Shown here: positions 1 to 6,320 of the stretch, piece by piece
Layout of the letters: each line of letters begins with the position of its first letter
Numbering within the stretch: position 1 is the first letter of the stretch
NCBI GenBank assembly: GCA_018825925.1
Contig: JAHKAT010000218.1
Location: 1-7,262 of the forward strand
Direction of reading: 5' to 3'
Origin: Bacteroidota bacterium
GTDB lineage: Bacteria; Bacteroidota; Bacteroidia; Flavobacteriales_D; Crocinitomicaceae
DNA length: 7,262 nucleotides
Notes under the pieces: model-generated
Database searches by the model: none
What the model saw: the letters and a program-made list of their open reading frames with translations, nothing else
Told to the model about the DNA's origin: nothing
Translations under genes and position numbers: made by a program

Positions 1-1
1 C

Positions 2-2008
2 GAATTGGTTCAAAGTACAGGAGGATACTCTGTAGGTTCTGTAAGTGCTCAAAACCGAATGGTAGTTGATAAAATACTACGTCGTAAAGATATTATTGCC
101 GCTTTCCCTGAGGACCTTAAATTTATGTGGTCTGCAGATTTGGAGCAGGTAAATTTGAATGGAAAAGAAATGGCGTACTATTTATACGCTGTAAGAGTTC
201 CTGAAAATGGCAAAGCTATGGTTGGTGGAAGTGATATTAAAGCAGCTTCAACAGGTTTTGATCAGCGTTCAGCACTAATTACTGTAGACCTTGAAATGAA
301 TGAAGAAGGTTCTGATAAATGGGCCGAAATGACGACAAATAACAAAGACCGAATCGTAGCAATTACGATGGATGATGTTGTTTATAGTGCACCACGTGTG
401 AATGAACCGATTTCAGGAGGAAGAACTCAAATTTCTGGAAGTTTTTCTATTGATGAGGCGAAAGATTTGGCCGGATTGTTAAATGGTGGAGCTTTGCCTG
501 CACCATGTGTTATCAAGGAACAAACCAAAGTTGGTCCATCCATTGGAGCTGAAAACACGCGATCTGGATTAATGTCTTTTGGTTTTGCTTTATTGATCGT
601 TTTCGTTTATATGTTCTTTTACTACGGAAAAGCTGGATTAATCGCAGATATCGCGTTGTTTGCCAATATCTTATTCATCTTTGGATCTCTTGCTTCTTTT
701 GGGGCGGTATTGACATTAGCTGGTATTGCGGGTATCGTTTTAACCATCGGTATGGCGGTTGATGCGAATGTTTTGATTTTTGAACGTATACGTGAGGAAC
801 AGGCCGCTGGTAAGGATTTAGTTTCTTCCATCGATGAAGGATTTAAAAAAGCTTTGTCTTCAATTATTGATGCAAACGTTACTACCTTGTTAACGGCGAT
901 TGTATTGAAGATTTTTGGATCTGGTCCAATTGAATCATTTGCTACAACTTTGATTATCGGTATTTTCACTTCTGTTTTTGCAGCGTTAATCATATCGAGA
1001 TTGATCATCAATATGATTTTGAAAAAAGGCAAAACCATTTCATTTGAAACAAAATGGACAAAAGGAGCCTTTAAGGATGCCAATATTAATTTTGTAGGAC
1101 AAAGAAAGAAGTTTTACGTAGTTTCTGGTTTATTGGTAGTTGCTGGAATAATTGCTTTAGTAACGAGAGGTTTGAATCCTTCAGTTGAGTTTTCAGGAGG
1201 TCGTACTTACGGCGTGAAATTTGAAAAATCAGCAGAGAATGAAATCGAATATTTAAGAGCAAATTTGTCAAAATCGTTTAGAGATGGTGGTAAAAATGCT
1301 TCTATTGATTTAAAAACGAAAGAGAGTAATTATTACGTTGAGATTACGACGAACTATTTGTTAGGCGACGAAGCTGCAACGGAGAAAGTAAAGGAAAAAC
1401 TAGAAGAAGGTTTGACTGCATCTAAAGATAGAGTAGGTGGATTTAGAATTCAAGAGTCTAGATCAGTTTCTTCTACGATTTCATCAGAATTAAAATCTTC
1501 TTCAACCATCTCAATTGTCCTTTCGTTGGTTATCATTTTTGCTTATATCTTACTTCGATTTGGAAGTTGGCAGTACTCTACTGGAGCGCTTTTAGCGATG
1601 ATGCATGATGTTTTATTGGTGTTGGCATGTTTTGCAATTTTCCATGGTATTTTGCCTTTCAACATGGACATCGATCAGGCATTTATAGCTGCAATTTTGA
1701 CTGTTATTGGTTACTCCATTAATGACACAGTAATTGTGTTTGATAGAATTCGTGAAACTTTAAGTTTCAAAAAAGACAAAGAATCTCACGAAGATCAAAT
1801 CAACAAGGCATTGAATTCAACACTTTCTAGAACGATAAATACATCCATGACAACATTCGTTGTATTGTTAATTATCTTCTTGTTCGGAGGAGTTGCGATT
1901 AAAGGGTTTGTATTTGCTTTGATGGTAGGTGTTGGAGTAGGTACTTATTCATCACTTTGTATAGCAACACCTTTGTTAATCGATTTGACGAAGAAAATAA
2001 AAGCATAA
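2..2008 (+). CDS. secDF: Protein translocase SecDF (fused SecD-SecF), 5'-truncated by window edge
   Basis: Inner-membrane accessory subunit of the Sec translocon; the family uses the proton gradient to pull secreted proteins out of the SecYEG channel. The reading frame is open from the first complete codon (GAA at 2), so the start lies outside the window; the TTG at 5 is not a real start. Bacteroidota fusions are about 1000 residues, so roughly 300-340 N-terminal residues (TM1 and most of the P1 head) are missing. Counting from the codon at 5: the P1 base ends near 160 with GGALPAP, followed by GPSIG and TM2-TM6 of SecD with GMAVDANVLIFER. The SecF half begins near 370 (VEFSGGRTY) and contains GSWQYSTGALLAMMHD, GYSINDTVIVFDRIRE and SRTINTS. 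D253, D574 and R609 match the Asp/Asp/Arg residues needed for proton-driven function in Thermus SecDF (family knowledge). The protein looks intact. It is followed by a strong terminator and is probably the last gene of its transcript. Confidence 0.96.
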   Translation, partial: ELVQSTGGYSVGSVSAQNRMVVDKILRRKDIIAAFPEDLKFMWSADLEQVNLNGKEMAYYLYAVRVPENGKAMVGGSDIKAASTGFDQRSALITVDLEMNEEGSDKWAEMTTNNKDRIVAITMDDVVYSAPRVNEPISGGRTQISGSFSIDEAKDLAGLLNGGALPAPCVIKEQTKVGPSIGAENTRSGLMSFGFALLIVFVYMFFYYGKAGLIADIALFANILFIFGSLASFGAVLTLAGIAGIVLTIGMAVDANVLIFERIREEQAAGKDLVSSIDEGFKKALSSIIDANVTTLLTAIVLKIFGSGPIESFATTLIIGIFTSVFAALIISRLIINMILKKGKTISFETKWTKGAFKDANINFVGQRKKFYVVSGLLVVAGIIALVTRGLNPSVEFSGGRTYGVKFEKSAENEIEYLRANLSKSFRDGGKNASIDLKTKESNYYVEITTNYLLGDEAATEKVKEKLEEGLTASKDRVGGFRIQESRSVSSTISSELKSSSTISIVLSLVIIFAYILLRFGSWQYSTGALLAMMHDVLLVLACFAIFHGILPFNMDIDQAFIAAILTVIGYSINDTVIVFDRIRETLSFKKDKESHEDQINKALNSTLSRTINTSMTTFVVLLIIFLFGGVAIKGFVFALMVGVGVGTYSSLCIATPLLIDLTKKIKA

Positions 2009-2027
2009 TATACTTTTCAATGGTATT

Positions 2028-2064
2028 AAAATAGGGGTGTGATTTACATCCCTATTTTTTTTTT
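2028..2064 (+). terminator. Strong intrinsic terminator after secDF
   Basis: Twenty bases after the secDF stop, AAAATAGGGGTGT (2028-2040) pairs with ACATCCCTATTTT (2046-2058) in a 13-bp stem with one G-U pair and a 5-base loop (GATTT). A run of ten T residues (2055-2064) forms the tail. On the minus strand the same stem is followed only by AATACC, so it could stop the convergent nuclease transcript only weakly. Confidence 0.9.
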
Positions 2065-2221
2065 GAAAAAACTTTAACTGGTCGAATACTATAGGCAAGT
2101 ATTTTACGTCTTCTTTTAAAGTGATGCCCTATGATAGTGTTGTTGATAATTGTGTTGTTGGCTTGGGGGGTTAGTAGACTTTCCGACCAAAGAGTTCTGT
2201 AAGATTTAGAGAAGCTAAATT
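2065..2221. other. Convergent 3' spacer with a tiny hydrophobic ORF and a small hairpin
   Basis: This spacer lies between the secDF terminator and the 3' end of the nuclease gene and contains no recognised gene. On the + strand an ATG at 2131 opens a 23-codon frame ending at TAA 2200-2202, whose N-terminal part reads MIVLLIIVLLAWGVSRL. It has no visible promoter or ribosome binding site and may be chance, because it sits in a T/G-rich stretch containing GTGTTGTTG twice (2137-2145, 2152-2160). The inverted repeat TAAGATTTAG (2200-2209) / CTAAATTTTA (2215-2224) spans its stop and the nuclease stop. It has no T tract, so it is at best a weak 3' structure. A 6-bp repeat AATACT (2085-2090) / AGTATT (2098-2103) is also present. 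Confidence 0.4.
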
Positions 2222-3592
2222 TTAAAATTTCACGATAGAAAGTTGTGAGTTTTTGCGAAGGTATGTTCCTAAAATTGTTTTTGAATCACGATCTTCTTTA
2301 ATGGGATCAATGTATCTTTTCCATCTTAAAACAGGTTGTTTATGGAAATGGTAAGGAGCAAAACCGTATCCAACAAGGATTCCATTTTCTACTAATACAA
2401 GTGCTTTTTCGCTCTTTTGAGGTCCGTTTTCAATAATATAGAAGGTCTCCTCATTCAAGTTTAAAAAGGCTACCATATCTTGTGTTCGTTGGTTGTAAGT
2501 AATAGTCTCTTCCTTATTGATACAAGCGCCATTACATTGTTTTATTCCATAATGAAAACAAGCATTTTTACTCTGGTATAAATCATTGAGTTTTTGACAA
2601 AGTGTGTATTTTTCAGTCCATTCTGTTAGAAAGGCAACTCCTTCTCTTTTTGTGGTGAAAGAGGTTAGAGGGATATCTGTTTTTTTTGAAGTTAGCTCAA
2701 TGTAAAATCGAATATATCCTACATCATCGGTATACGAAAACAAGCCAAAGGGAAATTTATTTTTTTTCAGGGCATTGTTGAATTTTGGTTTGAACTCCTT
2801 AATAGTGCGTGATTCTTCAAGAAGCGCAATAAGTTCAGATCCAGTAAGTTTGTATTCAATTCTACAAATTTTATTCAATAATTCAGAACCTTTTTTAGTT
2901 TTCGTATTTCTTAAATGCTGGTTGACTCTTTTTTTTATGTTAATACTTTTTCCGATGTAAAGTAATTCATTCAATTCGCCGTAAAATTGATAAACACCGG
3001 TTTTTGAAGGCAAGGCTTCTAAATCTTCTAAGTCCAAGTTGGGGTGAAGAATAGAAGGGTTTATATCGTGTTGTATAAATTTTTCAATAGATAAATGACT
3101 TTTATTATTTAACAAAGTAAATAAATGAGCCGTAGCAAATGCATCTCCACCAGCACGATGTCGGTTGGTAATAGGAATACCAAGGTTTCTGGTTAGTTTT
3201 CCAAGGCTATATGACTCTAATCCAGGCAGAATGTATCTGGAGGCGCGAACGGTGCATAAATGAGGTCGTCGATAATCATAACCCAAATTTTTAAATTCCT
3301 GACGAGTTATGCCATAGTCAAATCCCACATTATGGGCAACAAAAACACAATCTTCTGTAAATTGAACTATTTTTTTAGCGATTTCATGAAACTTAGGCGC
3401 ATCAGCAACCATATGGTCAGTAATTCCTGTTAAGTTCACAATAAACTCAGGAATCTTCATCTCAGGATTTACAAGCGAAGAGAACTCATCTATGATTTTC
3501 TCACCATCGTGTATATAAATCGCAATTTCGGTAATTTTTGAGCTACGAGGACTTCCACCTGTAGTTTCTATATCAACAACAGCGTAATTCAA
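2222..3592 (-). CDS. DEDDh 3'-5' exonuclease fused to a UvrC/Cho-like GIY-YIG endonuclease
   Basis: A 456-residue, two-nuclease protein, probably cytoplasmic and acting in DNA repair. Residues 1-165 form a DnaQ/PolIII-epsilon-like exonuclease with a complete metal-binding set: D7 and E9 (VVDIETTG), D92 (HNVGFDYG), H145 and D150 (HRAGGDAFAT). Residues 195-275 form a GIY-YIG domain: GVY 199-201, YIG 212-214, R222 and E260 correspond to Y29, R39 and E76 of Thermotoga UvrC. C332, C345, C353 and C357 (CFHYGIKQCNGAC) resemble the cysteine cluster following this domain in UvrC and Cho. The UvrC RNase H-like nuclease, UvrB-binding and HhH parts are absent. Exonuclease/UvrC-N fusions are known in Actinobacteria and Bacteroidota, and automatic pipelines often call them DNA polymerase III epsilon. 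The start is TTG at 3592: the preceding in-frame codon is TAA and no other start precedes D7. A -7 box lies upstream. Confidence 0.9.
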   Translation of the reverse strand: MNYAVVDIETTGGSPRSSKITEIAIYIHDGEKIIDEFSSLVNPEMKIPEFIVNLTGITDHMVADAPKFHEIAKKIVQFTEDCVFVAHNVGFDYGITRQEFKNLGYDYRRPHLCTVRASRYILPGLESYSLGKLTRNLGIPITNRHRAGGDAFATAHLFTLLNNKSHLSIEKFIQHDINPSILHPNLDLEDLEALPSKTGVYQFYGELNELLYIGKSINIKKRVNQHLRNTKTKKGSELLNKICRIEYKLTGSELIALLEESRTIKEFKPKFNNALKKNKFPFGLFSYTDDVGYIRFYIELTSKKTDIPLTSFTTKREGVAFLTEWTEKYTLCQKLNDLYQSKNACFHYGIKQCNGACINKEETITYNQRTQDMVAFLNLNEETFYIIENGPQKSEKALVLVENGILVGYGFAPYHFHKQPVLRWKRYIDPIKEDRDSKTILGTYLRKNSQLSIVKF

Positions 3593-3640
3593 TTAAACAT
3601 TATTTAAAGAATAAATTGATCGACTTTTTATGTCGAGTTT

Positions 3641-3648
3641 CAAATCTA
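3641..3648 (-). promoter_or_regulatory. Likely -7 promoter box of the exonuclease/GIY-YIG gene
   Basis: The minus strand reads TAGATTTG, an exact match to the Bacteroidota -7 consensus TAnnTTTG. Transcription would begin near 3635 and leave a leader of about 43 bases. The inverted repeat TCGAC (3620-3624) / GTCGA (3632-3636) would sit at the very 5' end of that leader. No TTG -33 box lies at the expected distance, so the promoter may be weak or the gene may also receive read-through from pspC, after which I see no terminator. Confidence 0.45.
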
Positions 3649-3746
3649 CGGAAAAAGAAGATGGAATTCTTTAATTAATGGCTATTATAATTTTAAATAA
3701 AAACGATGATATTGACGTTATTGATACATGGCGCATTGAAGGAGGA

Positions 3747-5297
3747 TCAATTCCAAATTTCAATTTTACCATCGCCATGAATTACCATTCCTCTTGAGGT
3801 AGGCACTTGATTAAATATTTTATCATCAGGTTCGAGTTTGATTTCTTTTCCTTGAAAGAAGACAGATTTATTGGCAGGAATTTGAATATACAATTCAATT
3901 TCTTGTCCTCTTATTTTGTCTTGAATGGGGTAGTTGTATTGTTTTGCAAAACTCAAAGTATCACCATTTTGTAAAATTTTGAAGTCAATATTTTGAGCAT
4001 TCTTGTTTGCTTTTGATTGATTGGGACCTTGTGATTTTGATTTCACAGTCACGTGGAATAAACTATCCTTTGATTCAATGTAGTGAACAGAATAATTTGA
4101 ATGATAAATACGTCCATTTTTAGATACTAGCCAGAATCGATTATTTTCATTGATTTTAAATTTCTGGTCCTTTATATTGAGGTTGTTTTCTAAGTTGGTT
4201 TCAAGATATAAGGCAGGGGCATCAATGTTCAATGTTCGTTCAACCTCACTTTCAAATAAAAATTGAGTTGTTAAAGATGTGCCAATGTAGAACATTAAAA
4301 CAACCCCAATAACGAATGTTGCCAAGGCAGTTCTGCTAAGATATTTAAACCATTTAAAGGACATATTAAAAACTAATTTCACTCCAGAAATAAGTACGTA
4401 GGCAATTAAAACGGCTGTAACGAAAAGGCCTATCGACCAAACAATATTTAATTCAGAAGTATTTTCCCAGAAAAGAGAAGTAAATTGATGAGCACTATAT
4501 AGTCCGTTTGCATCACTTACAGGAATGATATTAAATTGGAAGACTAGGAAAATTAAAAAGGTAACACAGGCGGTGGTTCCAATAAATAAAAAGAACAGTC
4601 CGATAATAACGCGAATAACTCGACCTACTGAATTGATTCCTTGCTGAACATTGTGATCACGATTAATTTTACGTGCAAATTTCGACGATTCTTCAGACAT
4701 TCTTTTGGCAGCCATTTCTACTTCGTCTCTAACGTTTTCGACAGTGACAGGTTTTCCTTGCATTCTCAATCGATCAACGTGCGAGGTGGCTTTAGGTAAA
4801 ACGATCCAGAGAATGATGTAAAGAGGTAAACCGAAACCAGCAAAAAACAGGATGATTAAAAACAGAATACGCACGATGATAACATCAACAGAGAAATAGG
4901 CCGCTAAACCACTACAAACTCCCGCAATGTTTGCTTTTTCAACATCTCGATATAATTTTTTATCCGTTCTTTTAAAATTATCCTCTTTCATGTATTCTGC
5001 AGAAGATTGATTTTCGTTATCAGCTCCTGAACCATCGATGTAATCTTCGGGCTCGCCTAACTTTGCCATGCATGTGTCGACATCCTCTTGCACGATTACT
5101 CGACTAGTATTACCTGCCTGAATATCAGAGAATAGCTCAGCTATACGTAGTTCAATATCTTCGATTATTTCGGTTTTTCCTTCCGTTCCACTTAGCTTGG
5201 ATTCGAGTCTATTCAAATAGGATTGAAGAGTTTCGAATGCTGTTTCTTCAACAATAAATTGAATTCCTTTGATGTGTATTGAAGTTGTTTTTTTCAT
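3747..5297 (-). CDS. PspC-domain membrane protein with N-terminal HAAS-like region
   Basis: A 516-residue inner-membrane protein. Residues 1-90 are helical and resemble the HAAS/DUF1700 region that often accompanies PadR regulators (EDIELRIAELF, then KLGEPEDYI). Residues 112-169 are a typical PspC domain: KLYRD, IAGVCSGLAAYF, and a hydrophobic hairpin ending in LWIVLP. Further membrane segments lie near 226-254, 284-308 and 322-345. Residues 346-516 are soluble, beta-rich in appearance and probably periplasmic; they contain GDTLSF and ELYIQIPANKSVFF, a pattern I recall from other Bacteroidota PspC proteins. PspC of enterobacteria senses envelope stress and binds PspA/PspB, but neither is in the window, so a stress role here is inference. 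The gene lies nine bases after padR and is almost certainly co-transcribed and regulated with it. The start ATG fits the family N-terminus (MKKTTSIHIKGIQF). No convincing terminator follows. Confidence 0.88.
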   Translation of the reverse strand: MKKTTSIHIKGIQFIVEETAFETLQSYLNRLESKLSGTEGKTEIIEDIELRIAELFSDIQAGNTSRVIVQEDVDTCMAKLGEPEDYIDGSGADNENQSSAEYMKEDNFKRTDKKLYRDVEKANIAGVCSGLAAYFSVDVIIVRILFLIILFFAGFGLPLYIILWIVLPKATSHVDRLRMQGKPVTVENVRDEVEMAAKRMSEESSKFARKINRDHNVQQGINSVGRVIRVIIGLFFLFIGTTACVTFLIFLVFQFNIIPVSDANGLYSAHQFTSLFWENTSELNIVWSIGLFVTAVLIAYVLISGVKLVFNMSFKWFKYLSRTALATFVIGVVLMFYIGTSLTTQFLFESEVERTLNIDAPALYLETNLENNLNIKDQKFKINENNRFWLVSKNGRIYHSNYSVHYIESKDSLFHVTVKSKSQGPNQSKANKNAQNIDFKILQNGDTLSFAKQYNYPIQDKIRGQEIELYIQIPANKSVFFQGKEIKLEPDDKIFNQVPTSRGMVIHGDGKIEIWN

Positions 5298-5306
5298 GTC
5301 TGTCAG

Positions 5307-5630
5307 TTATTTCGTTAAAGTTTGTACAGCGATTTGAAGTTCTTCCCAAGTATCGTTGAGTTCATTTAAAAATTGTTGACCGTTCTCAGTCAACTTGTAA
5401 TATTTACGGGGAGGCCCACTAGGCGATTCTTCCCATCGATAAGCTAATAATTCCATATTTTTTAATCGAGTAAGCAACGGATATAAAGTGCCTTCAACAA
5501 CAATGAGTTTGGCGCTTTTTAATCGATCTATAATTTCAGAAGGGTAAGCCTCCTTCTTTTTCAGAATCGAAAGGATACAGAATTCGAGTATTCCTTTTCG
5601 CATTTGAGCTTGCGTGTTCTCTGCATTCAT
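5307..5630 (-). CDS. PadR-family transcriptional repressor
   Basis: A 107-residue winged-helix DNA-binding protein. It contains RKGILEFCILSIL (helix 1), a recognition region with EGTLYPLLTRLKNMELL, and the beta wing SPSGPPRKYYKLTENG, which is diagnostic of PadR; a C-terminal helix (FLNELNDTWEELQIAVQTL) should form the dimer arm. Its length is typical of the short PadR subfamily. The frame is open upstream to a TTG at 5678, but that TTG is the promoter's -33 box. The real start is therefore ATG 5630, giving the usual MNAENTQAQMRKG start about 10 bases after the predicted transcription start. pspC follows after nine bases, and PadR/HAAS-PspC pairs are a recurrent arrangement. The likely role is to repress its own operon in response to an unknown ligand or membrane signal (inference), supported by palindromes over the promoter. 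Confidence 0.92.
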   Translation of the reverse strand: MNAENTQAQMRKGILEFCILSILKKKEAYPSEIIDRLKSAKLIVVEGTLYPLLTRLKNMELLAYRWEESPSGPPRKYYKLTENGQQFLNELNDTWEELQIAVQTLTK

Positions 5631-5635
5631 ATAGA

Positions 5636-5648
5636 TGTATTTTATACA
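5636..5648. promoter_or_regulatory. Downstream operator-like palindrome at the padR start site
   Basis: TGTATTTTATACA has 5-base arms around three bases and covers the predicted transcription start and the edge of the -7 box. It shares TGTATTTT with the palindrome at 5667-5682. The two copies are exactly 31 bp apart, about three DNA turns, so two dimers would sit on the same face. The shorter centre makes this the weaker of the two sites. Confidence 0.4.
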
Positions 5649-5678
5649 AAGATATGTGTAAAGGATTGTATTTTGCAA
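5647..5678 (-). promoter_or_regulatory. Promoter of the padR-pspC operon
   Basis: The minus strand has TTG (5678-5676), a 21-base spacer and TATCTTTG (5654-5647), a full match to the Bacteroidota promoter consensus TTG/TAnnTTTG. Transcription should start near 5641, giving a leader of roughly 10 bases before ATG 5630. No Shine-Dalgarno sequence is visible. Confidence 0.8.
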
Positions 5679-5682
5679 TACA
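5667..5682. promoter_or_regulatory. Upstream operator-like palindrome, probable PadR site
   Basis: TGTATTTTGCAATACA is an inverted repeat of 6-base arms around a 4-base centre (TGTA-N8-TACA). It resembles the short dyads with eight-base spacers described for PadR-family repressors. It covers the -33 TTG of the padR promoter, so a bound protein would block RNA polymerase. Confidence 0.55.
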
Positions 5683-5724
5683 TAGTACTATAATATTTTT
5701 TTAATATCTCTACTTTGTGACTTA

Positions 5725-6258
5725 TTAACCTGTATTACAGCTATTTAAAGTTTGAAGTTTTTTTTTAAAAAATTTACTTGAGGCAGTTAGGGAGGGAGTA
5801 GTTTGGATGGTTTTTAACTCAATTAGAGAAAATATTTCGTTCAATAGTTCAGGATTTCGTTTTATTATTGGAATAAAACTTCGAATACAATAGACGTGAA
5901 GTGCAACTTTGTGATTGGGGTTATCAAAAAGATTTAAAGTCAAATTTAATAGGTCTTCATCGTGTAAATGTGAAGGTTTAGAATCCACAACTGTTTTTAA
6001 CAAATTCCTTAAAATAGATTCGTTTGTTTCAGTGTGCAGTTTTTTTATTAAAGTAGAAATGTAAGGTTTGAAAAGAAAAGAAGAATCTTTAACGATGTGT
6101 GTACACAGCCATGTGGCATACTCAACGAGTTTTTGTTCATTGGAGGTCAGAATAAAATCGATTAAATCGTCAAAATTTTTCTTTTGAGAGAAAAGTGGGG
6201 TGTATTTTTGAAGATCTCTAGACTTTTGAAAATTCTTAATTTCCTCTTTAATATTCAT
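5725..6258 (-). CDS. Hypothetical helical HEAT-like protein
   Basis: A 177-residue protein of unknown function. It has no signal peptide or membrane segment and no catalytic motif that I can see, so it is probably cytoplasmic. It appears to consist almost wholly of amphipathic helices in pairs, for example around 30-55, 62-75, 80-92, 101-112, 116-134 and 136-148, like HEAT/ARM repeats, which usually bind other proteins. The pattern resembles a small Flavobacteria family sometimes mislabelled adenylosuccinate lyase in databases; this is from memory and should be treated as a hint. No lyase signature is present. The C-terminus is basic (SKFFKKKL) with a short polar tail. The ATG at 6258 directly follows the sucD terminator; the next gene, padR, has its own promoter, so this gene is probably transcribed alone. 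A promoter-like element overlaps the terminator. Confidence 0.75.
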   Translation of the reverse strand: MNIKEEIKNFQKSRDLQKYTPLFSQKKNFDDLIDFILTSNEQKLVEYATWLCTHIVKDSSFLFKPYISTLIKKLHTETNESILRNLLKTVVDSKPSHLHDEDLLNLTLNLFDNPNHKVALHVYCIRSFIPIIKRNPELLNEIFSLIELKTIQTTPSLTASSKFFKKKLQTLNSCNTG

Positions 6259-6262
6259 CTAT

Positions 6263-6292
6263 TGAAGATAAAAAAAACCGCTTGAATTTCAA
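6263..6292 (-). promoter_or_regulatory. Possible promoter overlapping the sucD terminator
   Basis: On the minus strand TTG (6292-6290), 19 bases, and TATCTTCA (6270-6263) give a partial match to TTG/TAnnTTTG; the last bases are TTCA instead of TTTG. The start would fall at or within a few bases of the ATG at 6258, giving an almost leaderless mRNA. The alternative is low read-through from sucD. Confidence 0.25.
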
Positions 6293-6300
6293 GCGGTTTT
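6270..6300 (-). terminator. Intrinsic terminator of sucD
   Basis: The arms AAAACCGCTTG (6274-6284) and CAAGCGGTTTT (6290-6300) form a perfect 11-bp stem with a 5-base loop. In the sucD direction it is followed by a T tract (eight T residues, 6277-6270, partly in the stem). It begins 20 bases after the sucD stop. In the opposite direction there are only four T residues, so it acts mainly for sucD. Confidence 0.88.
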
Positions 6301-6320
6301 CAAAATATGGGATTTGAAGT

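Noticed and set aside
622..1083. Minus-strand open frame of 153 codons inside secDF
   Set aside because: It is antisense to the conserved membrane region of SecD, and its protein shows no recognisable motif; a shadow frame.
2085..2103. AATACT/AGTATT hairpin as terminator of the nuclease gene
   Set aside because: Only 6 AT-rich pairs and no T tract in the minus-strand direction (followed by CGACC).
2137..2160. GTGTTGTTG direct repeat as part of a repeat array
   Set aside because: Only two short copies in a low-complexity T/G stretch; no array, CRISPR or attachment-site structure.
2775..2960. 61-codon + strand frame inside the nuclease gene
   Set aside because: It lies opposite the conserved GIY-YIG domain and has no start context or homologous look.
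3678..3797. 39-codon + strand frame from ATG 3678 to TGA 3797
   Set aside because: It overlaps the 3' end of pspC antisense, has no promoter, and no family resemblance; most likely chance.
5631..5678. Longer padR start at TTG 5678
   Set aside because: That TTG is the -33 promoter box and the extra 16 residues lie upstream of or across the predicted transcription start; PadR family N-termini fit ATG 5630.
5691..5708. AT-only inverted repeat as terminator after the HEAT-like gene
   Set aside because: Five A-T pairs around a T run are too weak, and the sequence merges with the padR promoter region.
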